A DNA stretch of 64,000 bases from Bradyrhizobium sp. U87765 SZCCT0048. Its GTDB lineage: Bacteria; Pseudomonadota; Alphaproteobacteria; Rhizobiales; Xanthobacteraceae. The first letter of the stretch is position 1. Each line of letters opens with the position of its first letter. Below the pieces are notes generated by a model. The model worked only from the letters and a program-made list of their open reading frames with translations. It was not told where the DNA came from and ran no database searches. This document shows, one piece after another, positions 17,130 through 25,117 of this stretch. The position numbers were made by a program, and so were the translations under genes. The stretch lies in NCBI RefSeq assembly GCF_018131225.1, contig NZ_JAFCMM010000002.1:806001-870000 (forward strand), given 5' to 3'.

Positions 17130-17591
17130 CTACAGCACCTGGTGGACGTCGATCTCGACGCGATCGGGATGACGGGCGCCGACGCCGACGAACAACGCGC
17201 GCATCAGCCAGCGATAGGCCGGCGCCCCCGTCTCGAAGCGCGGCACCGAACGAAAATAGATCAGCGCCGGATCGACCGGCTCGCCGCGGCGGATGCGTTC
17301 CAGGGCTTCCGGCGGCCCGAAACGCACGCCGATATTCTCGATGTAGACGATGGCGCCATCGTCCATCTCGACGGCGTATTTGGCCTCGAGCTCGGTGAAG
17401 CCGTCGGGACGGATGATCTGGTAATCGGCGCCGCCCTCGCGGATGCGGCCGTGCAGCCCCTCGCCGACCAGTTCGCCACCGGTGATCGGGATGACGCGAC
17501 GGCTGCCGACGCCGATATCGCCGGCCTCGATCGGTGTGGCGACGGCGATGCGCAGGCTGAAAACATACTTCGTGGCGAGGGGTAACGGCAT
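17130..17591 (-). CDS. DUF3237-family protein of unknown function in aromatic-acid uptake locus
   Basis: 153 residues, single-domain cytoplasmic protein, no signal peptide or membrane segment. Landmarks are ITGGELVGEGLHGRIREGGADYQIIRPDG (about 34-62), EAKYAVEMDDGAIVYIENIG and the C-terminal RSVPRFETGAPAYRWLMRALFVGVG, which I recognise as the DUF3237 (UPF0311) beta-barrel family. The gene starts six bases after the TRAP large-permease stop and is therefore the last gene of the tarPQM-like operon. The family has no firmly assigned function; location suggests a role in handling the imported aromatic acid or its derivative. That is inference. Confidence 0.75.
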   Translation of the reverse strand: MPLPLATKYVFSLRIAVATPIEAGDIGVGSRRVIPITGGELVGEGLHGRIREGGADYQIIRPDGFTELEAKYAVEMDDGAIVYIENIGVRFGPPEALERIRRGEPVDPALIYFRSVPRFETGAPAYRWLMRALFVGVGARHPDRVEIDVHQVL

Positions 17592-17597
17592 GACGAT

Positions 17598-18902
17598 CTA
17601 TCCGAGCATTTGCTGCGGCAGCCAGGTGGCGAGCAGCGGGAAGAGAATAAGGATGACGAGGCGGATCAGGTCGGTGACCACGAACGGCAGCACGCCGACG
17701 AAGATCGTCGACATGTTGACGTCCTTGATCACGCTCTTGATCACGAACACGTTCATGCCGACCGGCGGATGGATCAGGCCGAGTTCGACCGTCATCACGA
17801 TGATCACGCCGAACCAGATCGGATCGAAGCCCAATGCCGTAACCACCGGGAATACGATCGGCACGGTGAGGATGATCATCGCCATGGCGTCCATCAGGCA
17901 GCCGAGCACGAGATACATCAGCAGGATCAGCGCCAGCACGCCGTAGGCGCCGATGCCAAGACCCGTCAGGAACGTGGTGACGTGCTGCGGCGTCTGGGTG
18001 ATGGTGAGAAAGTAGCCGAAGCACAGCGCGCCGATCAGCACGGTGAATACCGCCGCCGCCGTGCGCGTCGCCTGCAGCAGCGACTGCAGGATACCCTGGC
18101 CGTTGAGCTTGCCGCGCGCAACGCCGATGACAAAGGCGCCGACCGCGCCGACCGCGCCCGCTTCCGTCGGGATGAACAGGCCGCCATAGAGCCCGCCGAT
18201 CACGAATACGAACAGCAGCAGCGGCGACCACACGTCGCGCAGCGCCGTGGTGCGCTCGGCCCAGCTGCTCCTGGGGCCCGCCGGCAGGAAGCCCGGCCGC
18301 ACCCGGCCGATGATGGCGATGGTGATCATGTGCATAGCGATCGCCAGCAGGCCCGGGATGATGCCGGCGACGAACAGCTTGCCGATGTCCTGCTGGGTGA
18401 TGATGCCGTACACCGCCAGAACCGTCGACGGCGGCAGCATCGCGCCGAGCGTGCCGCCGACCGCGATGACGCCGGTCGCGAACGACTGCGGATAGTTGAA
18501 GCGCCGCATCTCGGGGTAAGCCACCGCCGAGAAGGTCGCGGCGGTCGCCACCGACGAGCCGGAGATCGCGGCGAAGCCGCCGCAGGCGGCGATGGTGGCG
18601 ATGCCGAGGCCGCCACGCCAGTGGCCGACGAAGGTGTTGGCGGCACGGAACAGTTCGCGGCTGATGCCGGACACCGACACGAAGGCGCCCATCAGCAGGA
18701 ACATCGGGATGACGCCGAAGGTGTAGTCGGTGACCGTGCGCATGGTGGTCTGGCCGACCAGCTTGAGCGCAGGGCCGAAGCCGGTCAGGTAGCCGAAGCC
18801 GGTGACGCCGACGAGGCCCATGGCCATGCCGACGGGCACGCGCAGCAGCATCAGGACGAAAAGGGAGACGAAGCCGAGGACGGCGACGGTTTCAGGGGTC
18901 AC
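17598..18902 (-). CDS. tarM: TRAP transporter large permease (DctM-type), TarM-like
   Basis: 434 residues, about 12 hydrophobic segments, DctM family of the ion-transporter superfamily. Landmarks: RVPVGMAMGLVG at the N-terminus, ISGSSVATAATFSAVAYPEM near 114-133, PTEAGAVGAVGAF near 250, and GLIHPPVGMNVFVIKSV near 376-392. Start is GTG at 18902, six bases from the stop of the small permease gene. It couples cation symport to uptake of the acid delivered by the DctP-type protein. Gene order P-Q-M next to cou genes corresponds to TarPQM of R. palustris, a transporter of lignin-derived aromatics. Confidence 0.87.
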   Translation of the reverse strand: MTPETVAVLGFVSLFVLMLLRVPVGMAMGLVGVTGFGYLTGFGPALKLVGQTTMRTVTDYTFGVIPMFLLMGAFVSVSGISRELFRAANTFVGHWRGGLGIATIAACGGFAAISGSSVATAATFSAVAYPEMRRFNYPQSFATGVIAVGGTLGAMLPPSTVLAVYGIITQQDIGKLFVAGIIPGLLAIAMHMITIAIIGRVRPGFLPAGPRSSWAERTTALRDVWSPLLLFVFVIGGLYGGLFIPTEAGAVGAVGAFVIGVARGKLNGQGILQSLLQATRTAAAVFTVLIGALCFGYFLTITQTPQHVTTFLTGLGIGAYGVLALILLMYLVLGCLMDAMAMIILTVPIVFPVVTALGFDPIWFGVIIVMTVELGLIHPPVGMNVFVIKSVIKDVNMSTIFVGVLPFVVTDLIRLVILILFPLLATWLPQQMLG

Positions 18903-18908
18903 GGCCGT

Positions 18909-19475
18909 TCACTCCGCCGTCTTGATCTTGGCATCATGGACATCTTCCGGATGGAAGATCAGGCGATAGGTCCGGATCGCGATCAGCAGCACCGCCGAGA
19001 CGTCGCCGACCCAGGCGACCGCGAAGAACGGCCAGTTCGGCAGCCGCAGGTCATAGGTCAGCACATGATCCTGGTAAGTCGTATAGACCTTGTCGAACAG
19101 CGTGATGGTCTGCACCGTCACCACGAACAGCAGCACCAGTGTCGCGAAGATATCGATCAGGCGCTGGTAGCGCGGCGTGGCGTTGGCCCAGACGAGATCC
19201 ACGGTGATGTGGGAGCCGCGGTAGCTGGTCGCCGCGATGCCCCAGAAGATCAGGATGCCGAGCAGCAGCCGGCCGAAGTCGTAGTAGTCCGGGATGGTCA
19301 CGGCAAAGAACTTGCGCATGACGATGGCGATGAAGGTGTTCAGCGCCACGATGCCGACGAAAGCGGCGGCGATCAGCTCGATCGTGTCGATGAAACGATC
19401 CATCAGGCTCTTGCTGCGGCTCGGAGGCGGCGGCACCAGTGTGCCGTCCGGATTGGCTTCCGGTTGTGCAGTCAT
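18909..19475 (-). CDS. tarQ: TRAP transporter small permease (DctQ-type), TarQ-like
   Basis: 188 residues with four predicted membrane helices: about 28-48, 65-83 (YDFGRLLLGILIFWGIAAT), 105-125 and 150-170. SYRGSHITVDLVWANATPRYQRLID after helix two is the DctQ family hallmark. The charged, Pro-rich N-terminal 20 residues lie in the cytoplasm. It pairs with the large permease encoded six bases downstream. The 159-base gap to the upstream binding-protein gene contains a strong hairpin. Confidence 0.87.
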   Translation of the reverse strand: MTAQPEANPDGTLVPPPPSRSKSLMDRFIDTIELIAAAFVGIVALNTFIAIVMRKFFAVTIPDYYDFGRLLLGILIFWGIAATSYRGSHITVDLVWANATPRYQRLIDIFATLVLLFVVTVQTITLFDKVYTTYQDHVLTYDLRLPNWPFFAVAWVGDVSAVLLIAIRTYRLIFHPEDVHDAKIKTAE

Positions 19476-19588
19476 CGGAGCTCTCCAGGCATGCCAGAAC
19501 GATGGTCGGGATTCCGGCGTATCATGACGGCGCGCCGGCGAACGGCGCGACTAAATCACAGAATGGCGGAAACGACACATGAAAGCGT

Positions 19589-19614
19589 GCGGCGGCGCCA
19601 TCAGGCGCCGCCGC
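19589..19614 (-). terminator. Hairpin between TRAP binding-protein and permease genes
   Basis: Perfect 11-bp GC stem (19589-19599 with 19604-19614) around a 4-base ATCA loop, lying 20 bases after the tarP stop. On the minus strand it is followed by ACGCTTTC. Such hairpins behind binding-protein genes commonly attenuate read-through, giving more binding protein than permease. Confidence 0.6.
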
Positions 19615-19634
19615 GGAGCGCAGGCGGACGCGGC

Positions 19635-20657
19635 TCAGATGCCGGCGCCGTGCTTCTTGATGGCGGCGTCGAGGTCCGCCTGGATCTTGGCCGGATCGCC
19701 GCCGGCGGCCTTGACCGAGTCCGCCCAGCTCGACCGCAGCACCTGCGTCGCGGTCTTCCACTGCGCGATCTGCTCGTCGGTCAGCTTGTAGACTTCATGC
19801 CCCGGCAGTTCGCGCATCTTGACGCGGCCGTTGGCCTCGAACTCGGTCCAGGGATCGGACACCTTGGCCGCCCATTCCGGCGAGCAATGGTCGTCGAACA
19901 CCTTCTTCTGAGCGTCCGACATCGCATTGTAGGTCTTGAGATTGACGTTGTAGGTGAACACCGTGGTGTAGAGCGGCGTGTCGATGTGGTACTTCACGAC
20001 CTTGTCGATGCCGAACAGGAAGATCGAGCCCCACGGGAACGCGATCTCGTCGGCGACGCCGCGCTCCAGCGCATCACGCGATTCAGGCGCCGACGCCTGC
20101 ACGTTGGTGCCGCCGAGCAGCTTGACCATTTCGGCAATCGTGCTCTGGGCCGGGCGGACCTTCACGCCGCTGAGATCGGTCGGCAGCACGATCTTCTTCT
20201 TGCCGTGCAGCGTGCCGGGATCGTGAATGAAGGCGAAGCACAGCTTGGTGTCCTTCATCTCGGTCGGCGCGAATTTGCGGTACCACTCATCCAGCGCCAG
20301 CGTCCCCTTCTTGCCATCACCGAAAGTGAACGGGATCTGGCCGGCGGCCACGATCGGGAAGCGGCCCGGCTGATAGCCTGGGTTGACGTAAGTCACGTCG
20401 GCAATGCCGTCACGCGCCATGTCGTAGTGGTCGAACGCCTTGCCGAGTTGCTCCGACGGAAACACCGTCGACTTGATGGTGCCACCCGAGGCCTTTTCGA
20501 GATCGGCAGCCCAGGCCTGGGTCGCCGGCACCAGCGGATGCGCCGGCGGCACCCACAGCGAGATCTTCAGGTTGATGGTCTTGTCCTGCGCCATCGCGGG
20601 GCTGAGCGCGGACATCGTCCCCGCCATCGCGAGCGCCAGCAGTGTCGTCTTCTTCAT
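19635..20657 (-). CDS. tarP: TRAP transporter periplasmic binding protein (DctP-type), TarP-like
   Basis: 340 residues. Signal peptide KKTTLLALAMAGTMSALSPAMAQ (cleavage near 23). The mature protein has the DctP layout: LKISLWVPPAHPLVPATQAWA, then GIADVTYVNPGYQPGRFP, GVKVRPAQSTIAEMVKLLGG with the family Arg (about 168) that binds the substrate carboxylate, and ERGVADEIAFPWGS. GGGAGGGAC ribosome binding site stands six bases before the ATG. First gene of the tarPQM-like operon; divergent from pobA with a 340-base shared control region. Aromatic-acid ligand inferred from neighbours. Confidence 0.87.
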   Translation of the reverse strand: MKKTTLLALAMAGTMSALSPAMAQDKTINLKISLWVPPAHPLVPATQAWAADLEKASGGTIKSTVFPSEQLGKAFDHYDMARDGIADVTYVNPGYQPGRFPIVAAGQIPFTFGDGKKGTLALDEWYRKFAPTEMKDTKLCFAFIHDPGTLHGKKKIVLPTDLSGVKVRPAQSTIAEMVKLLGGTNVQASAPESRDALERGVADEIAFPWGSIFLFGIDKVVKYHIDTPLYTTVFTYNVNLKTYNAMSDAQKKVFDDHCSPEWAAKVSDPWTEFEANGRVKMRELPGHEVYKLTDEQIAQWKTATQVLRSSWADSVKAAGGDPAKIQADLDAAIKKHGAGI

Positions 20658-20884
20658 TGCGTGTCCCTCCCTCTTCCGATTTCAAGAAGATGATTCAAGA
20701 CGATCTTTCAGGACAAAAGTCCCGCCTCGTCGCGCCCGGTTGCCCGGGTCGTTCGTTAACACGTTATCTAGTCGGCACCGCTTTGCAAGCCGCCACCTTG
20801 CCGCGCCGCCACAACCACTGGTTCCCTTGCGCCCGGTGATGCCAGAGGCTCATGATGGCTGCCCGACAGGTTGACGACAAAATG

Positions 20885-20926
20885 TTGCTTAAGCAACCTT
20901 TTCAACAGTCGTTATATCGTATAATC
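20885..20926. promoter_or_regulatory. pobA control region: two palindromes and a consensus -10
   Basis: GTTGCTTAAGCAAC (20885-20898) is a perfect 14-base palindrome. Twenty-two bases on, TATAAT (20921-20926) is a consensus -10, inside an inverted repeat TTATA-TCG-TATAA (20913-20925). The -35 region (TTTTCA at 20900-20905) is poor, as expected for an activated or tightly controlled promoter. pobA starts at 20998. One palindrome upstream of -35 and one over -10 suggests two regulators or two sites for one MarR/IclR-type protein. Confidence 0.5.
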
Positions 20927-20997
20927 ACTGCGCCGGGAATGGCACGATCGTCGTAGGCCGGCGATCGGCATCAAGCACCAACGGAAGGATCGAAGCC

Positions 20998-22170
20998 TTG
21001 CGCACGCAGGTCGTGATCATCGGCAGCGGACCGTCGGGCCTGTTGCTCGGACAGTTGCTCCATACCTACGGCATCGACAACGTCATCGTCGAACGCAAGG
21101 ACCGCGACTACATTCTCGGCCGCATCCGTGCCGGCGTGCTCGAACAGGGCACGGTGCGCCAGCTCGAGCAGGTCGGCGCCGCCGGACGCCTGCATCGCGA
21201 AGGCCTCATCCACGACGGCATCGAGCTGCTGTTCGACGGTGTCCGCCACCGCATCGACATGAAGGAAGCGACTGGCGGCCAGACGGTGACCGTCTACGGC
21301 CAGACCGAGGTCACCCATGACCTGATGGACGTGCGCGTCGCCGCCGGCCTTCAGACCATCTACGACGCCGATCAGGTCACCCCGCTCGATTTCGACGGCG
21401 CATCGCCGCGCGTGACCTATCTCAAGGACGGCGTCACCCACGAGATCGCCTGTGACTACATCGCCGGTTGTGACGGCTTTCATGGCATCAGCCGCCAGAG
21501 CGTGCCGGCCGACGCCATCAAGCAGTTCGAGCGCGTCTATCCGTTCGGCTGGCTCGGTGTCCTGTCCGAAACGCCGCCGGTATCGCCGGAGCTGATCTAT
21601 GCGCGCCATGCGCGCGGCTTTGCGCTGTGCTCGATGCGTTCGCTGACCCGCAGCCGCTACTATGTGCAGTGCAGCCTCGAGGACCATGTCGACAACTGGT
21701 CCGACGATCAGTTCTGGGACGAGCTGCGCCGCCGCCTCGATCCGGAGGCGGCGGAAGCCCTGGTCACCGGCCCGTCGATCGAGAAGAGCATCGCGCCGCT
21801 GCGCAGCTTCGTCGCCGAGCCGATGCGGTTCGGGCGCCTGTTCCTTGCCGGCGACGCCGCCCACATCGTGCCACCGACCGGCGCCAAGGGCCTCAACCTC
21901 GCCGCCAGCGACGTGCACTATCTCGCCGAGGCGCTGCGCGAGGTCTACGCCGACAAGTCCAACGCCGGCATCGACGCCTATTCCGCCCGCGCGCTGGCGC
22001 GCGTCTGGAAGGCCGAGCGCTTCTCATGGTGGATGACGTCGATGCTGCACCGCTTCGACGACACCGACGAGTTCAGCTCGCGCATCCAGATCGCCGAGCT
22101 CAACTATCTCGTCAGCTCGCGCGCGGCGACGACGTCGCTGTCGGAAAATTACGTCGGCCTGCCCTACTGA
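20998..22170 (+). CDS. pobA: 4-hydroxybenzoate 3-monooxygenase
   Basis: 390 residues, class A flavoprotein hydroxylase. FAD dinucleotide motif GSGPSG at 9-14, ERKDRDYILGRIRAGVLEQG (about 32-51) typical of PobA, and the second FAD motif LFLAGDAAHIVPPTGAKGLN near 280-300. Tyr residues of the substrate site region (YYVQCS) are present. It converts 4-hydroxybenzoate to protocatechuate with NADPH and O2, the step after p-coumarate side-chain removal. Start is TTG at 20998 with GGAAGGA eleven bases upstream; no in-frame ATG fits. Convergent with the TetR gene, 15 bases between stops. Confidence 0.93.
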   Translation: MRTQVVIIGSGPSGLLLGQLLHTYGIDNVIVERKDRDYILGRIRAGVLEQGTVRQLEQVGAAGRLHREGLIHDGIELLFDGVRHRIDMKEATGGQTVTVYGQTEVTHDLMDVRVAAGLQTIYDADQVTPLDFDGASPRVTYLKDGVTHEIACDYIAGCDGFHGISRQSVPADAIKQFERVYPFGWLGVLSETPPVSPELIYARHARGFALCSMRSLTRSRYYVQCSLEDHVDNWSDDQFWDELRRRLDPEAAEALVTGPSIEKSIAPLRSFVAEPMRFGRLFLAGDAAHIVPPTGAKGLNLAASDVHYLAEALREVYADKSNAGIDAYSARALARVWKAERFSWWMTSMLHRFDDTDEFSSRIQIAELNYLVSSRAATTSLSENYVGLPY

Positions 22171-22185
22171 TCTGTCCGTCGGCGG

Positions 22186-22764
22186 TTATGCCGCCGGCGC
22201 TTTCATCGTTTTCGCCAGCATGTCGGTCGCATCGGCAATCGCCTGCCCGTCGCCTCGCACGCGGGTGAGGGTCAGTGCACCTTCCAGCGCCGAGATCGCC
22301 AGCACCGACAGCTTGCGCGCGTCGCTGCGCGTGAAGCCATCGCGCAACAGCGCCTTCGCGACGATGCCGGTCCATGCGTCGAACGCCGCACGGCCCGCGG
22401 CCGTCAACTCCGCCGATTCCGGCACGGTTTCCAGCAGCGTCGTGGTGATCGGGCAGCCGTCGCGAAAGCGCGACTGCGCCATCCAGCCCTGCAGCAGGCC
22501 GCCATAAGCCTTGATCATCGCGGCCGCCGACGGCGTCTCTGCCGCCAGCCGCTCCAGCGTCGCGGTGACACGATCGCCAGCGAAACGCACGGCGGCCTCG
22601 CCGATCTCGTCCTTGCCACCCGGAAAGTAGTGATAGAGCGAACCTTTCGGCGCGCCGCTGACCGCGGCGATCTCGTTGATGCCGGTCGCGGCGAAGCCGC
22701 GGCGCCGAAACAACATCGCCGCCGCGGCAACAATCGCATCGCGATGTTTCGGCTGTGCTCCCAC
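22186..22764 (-). CDS. TetR-family transcriptional regulator
   Basis: 192 residues. HTH domain near residues 5-50: HRDAIVAAAAMLFRRRGFAATGINEIAAVSGAPKGSLYHYFPGGKDEI pattern, with the classical KGSLYHYF recognition helix. The C-terminal ligand domain contains GCPITTTLLE, seen in the TetR subgroup (LmrA/YxaF-like). Start taken as GTG at 22764 because GGAGGGG lies directly upstream; the frame remains open further but into the divergent promoter. A TAGAC-TG-GTCTA inverted repeat in the gap to the thioesterase gene is a likely operator, so it probably controls itself and that gene. Confidence 0.88.
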   Translation of the reverse strand: MGAQPKHRDAIVAAAAMLFRRRGFAATGINEIAAVSGAPKGSLYHYFPGGKDEIGEAAVRFAGDRVTATLERLAAETPSAAAMIKAYGGLLQGWMAQSRFRDGCPITTTLLETVPESAELTAAGRAAFDAWTGIVAKALLRDGFTRSDARKLSVLAISALEGALTLTRVRGDGQAIADATDMLAKTMKAPAA

Positions 22765-22801
22765 CGCCGGCCCCTCCTCTTGATTCGATCTCCTGATTAT
22801 A

Positions 22802-22813
22802 TAGACTGGTCTA
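22802..22813. promoter_or_regulatory. TetR-type operator candidate
   Basis: Perfect inverted repeat TAGAC-TG-GTCTA midway between the divergent TetR and thioesterase genes (38 and 22 bases from their starts). TAGACNNGTCTA-like sequences are common operators of LmrA/YxaF-type TetR proteins, the subgroup this regulator resembles. Confidence 0.6.
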
Positions 22814-22835
22814 ATTAGAAAGGGAAAGCGCGCCG

Positions 22836-23264
22836 ATGGACGACAGCCACGTGCCCGAGGGATTTGCCCGCCATTTCCGGAAGAGTCCGCTGACCGATCC
22901 ATGGGAGCCGCTCTATTCGAAGCGCACCGAGACGGCGATCATCATCGGCCTGCGGCTCGCGACCGCCCATACCAACTCGCGCGGGCTGGTGCATGGCGGC
23001 CTTATCGCGGCGCTCGCCGACAATGCCATGGGCCTGAGCTGCGGGCTGGCGCTGACCGAACCGCGCCCGCTCGTCACCATCAACCTCGGCGTCGACTTCC
23101 TCGGCTCCGCTGCCAGCGGACAGTGGCTGCAGGTCGACACCAATTTCGTCAAGGCCGGCGGCTCGATCTGCTTCGCGCAAAGCCTCGTCACCGCCGACGG
23201 CACGCCATGCGCCCGCGCCAACGCCACCTTCAAGGTGCTCAAGCCCGAGCGGACGGCGGCCTAG
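22836..23264 (+). CDS. PaaI-family hotdog thioesterase
   Basis: 142 residues, single hotdog domain. The active-site helix NSRGLVHGGLIAALADNAMG lies at about 48-67, with the HGG and acidic Asp (ALADN) expected in PaaI/YbgC-type acyl-CoA thioesterases; later VTINLGVDFLGSA and the C-terminal ARANATFKVLK match the family. It would release a free acid from an acyl- or aryl-CoA. Divergent from and probably repressed by the TetR protein. Substrate unknown; the neighbourhood suggests an aromatic or medium-chain CoA ester. Confidence 0.85.
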   Translation: MDDSHVPEGFARHFRKSPLTDPWEPLYSKRTETAIIIGLRLATAHTNSRGLVHGGLIAALADNAMGLSCGLALTEPRPLVTINLGVDFLGSAASGQWLQVDTNFVKAGGSICFAQSLVTADGTPCARANATFKVLKPERTAA

Positions 23265-23460
23265 CGTGACGAAACCACCGAGCACGGGCATTGCGCCGCG
23301 ATGCCAAGGACGCAGGGACGCTGTTCGCCTTCTGCATGCTCGCACCGCGCAGACACGCACGACCACTCGCTGGCGCGCGGCCAATGGAGCCTCGCCATAA
23401 CGCCTCCCGCCATCAGGCGGGCTGAATCAGAGCCGCGCGGATTCCCTTTGAATAAAGAGC

Positions 23461-24360
23461 CTAGCGCCCGCCGAAGCGCCAGTCGCATGTCGCGACGATG
23501 AGATCGACAAACGCCCGCACCTTCGCGGACAGCAGCCGTGATGCCGGATACACCACATGGATCGGCCGCGCCGGCGGCTCGAAAGCCCGCAGCACCGTGC
23601 GCAACCGGCCGTCGCGGATTGACTCCTGCGCCTGGTAGGCGAGGACCATGGTCAGGCCGCCCCCCTGCTCCGCATGCCATACGCCGGCCTCGGCGCTGTT
23701 GGTGATGTAGCGCGGCGTCGTCGCGATACGGATCTGCTGGCCGTCCTGGTGGAAGCGCCACTCGTTCGACGGCAGTACCGCCGAACAGTGAATGATATCG
23801 TGGCTGCGGATATCCGCAGGCACCGCCGGCTCACCGCGGCGCGCAAGATAGTCCGGCGACGCCACGACAAGGCGATCCATGTCGCCGACGTTTTTCGCGA
23901 CCACGCTGGAATCCGGCAGGTGCCCGATCCGCACCGCGGCATCGACCCCCTCGTCGATAAGGTTGACCGTGCGGTCCGACAACCGCAGTTCGCCGGTGAC
24001 ATCAGGATAGCGTCGCAGATATTCCGACATCAGCGGATTGACATGCAGGCGCCCGAACATCAGCGGCGCCGACACCACGAGATGGCCGGACGGGCGGGTG
24101 CGGTCGGCACGCGCCGCGCCTTCGGCCTCCTCGACGTCGGCGAGAATCCGCCGCGCCCGGACGAGGTAGTGCTCGCCGATGTCGGTCAGCGCGACCGACC
24201 GGGTGGTGCGCTGCAGCAGCCGCGCGCCGACGCGCTCCTCCAGCGCCGCCACGAGCCGCGTCACCGCCGACGGCGATAGCCGCAGCTTGCGGGCCGCCGG
24301 CGCGAACCCCTTGAGATCCGCCACTGCGACAAAGGCTTCCATGGCTTCGATACGATCCAT
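23461..24360 (-). CDS. LysR-family transcriptional regulator
   Basis: 299 residues. N-terminal winged HTH (1-60): MEAFVAVADLKGFAPAARKLRLSPSAVTRLVAALEE, followed by the linker helix and a LysR substrate-binding domain from about 90 (GHLVVSAPLMFGRLHV). The pattern resembles the CrgA/DsdC-like group that regulates a divergent oxidoreductase gene. The flavin-binding protein gene lies divergently 106 bases away, with TTGC-A-GCAA (24406-24414) as a possible binding half-site. Likely regulator of that neighbour; inducer unknown. Confidence 0.88.
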   Translation of the reverse strand: MDRIEAMEAFVAVADLKGFAPAARKLRLSPSAVTRLVAALEERVGARLLQRTTRSVALTDIGEHYLVRARRILADVEEAEGAARADRTRPSGHLVVSAPLMFGRLHVNPLMSEYLRRYPDVTGELRLSDRTVNLIDEGVDAAVRIGHLPDSSVVAKNVGDMDRLVVASPDYLARRGEPAVPADIRSHDIIHCSAVLPSNEWRFHQDGQQIRIATTPRYITNSAEAGVWHAEQGGGLTMVLAYQAQESIRDGRLRTVLRAFEPPARPIHVVYPASRLLSAKVRAFVDLIVATCDWRFGGR

Positions 24361-24466
24361 GGCATTATTTCATATTAAGCAACAATGTAGTGTCAATGCC
24401 ACCAATTGCAGCAAATCGAGGTTTTATCCATCTTTGTGGGCAGGAAGCGGCACCAGGAGACCAGCC

Positions 24467-25108
24467 ATGGACGGTAGCTTCGCCATATCCAGCGACATCG
24501 CCTTCACTCCGACGGTGAAGGCGATCCAGAGCCGCAAGGGCTCGCGCCGGGCCTATCAGAACCAGGAGGAGAACGGCGGCTGGGAAACCGAGATCACCGA
24601 TGATCTCGCCGCCTTCATCTCCGAACAGATCAGCATTTTCTTCGCCACCGCCAACGCGGCGGGGCAGCCTTACATCCAGCACCGCGGCGGACCGCCCGGC
24701 TTCATCCGCATCCTCGACCGCAAGCGGCTGGCGTTCGCCGATTTCAGCGGCAACCGGCAGTACATCAGTCTCGGCAATCTGCAGGACAATCCCAAGGCCT
24801 ACATTTTCCTGATCGACTACGTGCACCGCCGCCGGGTGAAGATCTGGGGCGAGGCGAAGGTGATCGAGGACGATCCGGAACTGCTGCGCCAGTTGATGCC
24901 GGACGGCTACAAGGCCCGCCCCGAGCAGGTGATCGTGTTCACGGTCGGCGCGTGGAGCGCCAACTGCCCGCAGCACATTCCGCAGCGCTTCGATGCCCCC
25001 GATGTCGCCAAGGTGCTTGCTGCGCGCGAGGCTCGCATCGCCGAGCTCGAAGCCGAGGTGGCGGCGCTCAAGGGTGAGACAACCGCCAGACCACCCGCTA
25101 CGGCTTGA
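24467..25108 (+). CDS. Pyridoxamine 5'-phosphate oxidase-like flavin-binding protein
   Basis: 213 residues. Split-barrel FMN-binding domain (about 35-165): ISIFFATANAAGQPYIQHRGGPPGFIRILD, DFSGNRQYISLGNLQDNPKAYIFLIDY and KIWGEAKVIEDD are characteristic of the PNPOx-like putative oxidoreductase family. A C-terminal coiled helix (AAREARIAELEAEVAALKG, 180-200) may dimerise it. ATG at 24467 follows AGGAGA by six bases. Divergent from the LysR gene. True PNPOx activity is unlikely; a flavin/F420-type reductase role is more plausible. Confidence 0.8.
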   Translation: MDGSFAISSDIAFTPTVKAIQSRKGSRRAYQNQEENGGWETEITDDLAAFISEQISIFFATANAAGQPYIQHRGGPPGFIRILDRKRLAFADFSGNRQYISLGNLQDNPKAYIFLIDYVHRRRVKIWGEAKVIEDDPELLRQLMPDGYKARPEQVIVFTVGAWSANCPQHIPQRFDAPDVAKVLAAREARIAELEAEVAALKGETTARPPATA

Positions 25109-25117
25109 CGCGATGGG

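Noticed and set aside
17610..20693. Open frame of over 1000 codons on the plus strand across the TRAP transporter genes
   Set aside because: Low-complexity Arg/Asp/His/Gln translation spanning three real minus-strand genes and their gaps; a GC-bias artefact.
23265..23460. Possible small gene or RNA between thioesterase and LysR genes
   Set aside because: Only a weak 6-bp hairpin (CCCGCC/GGCGGG at 23406-23421); no frame with a ribosome binding site.
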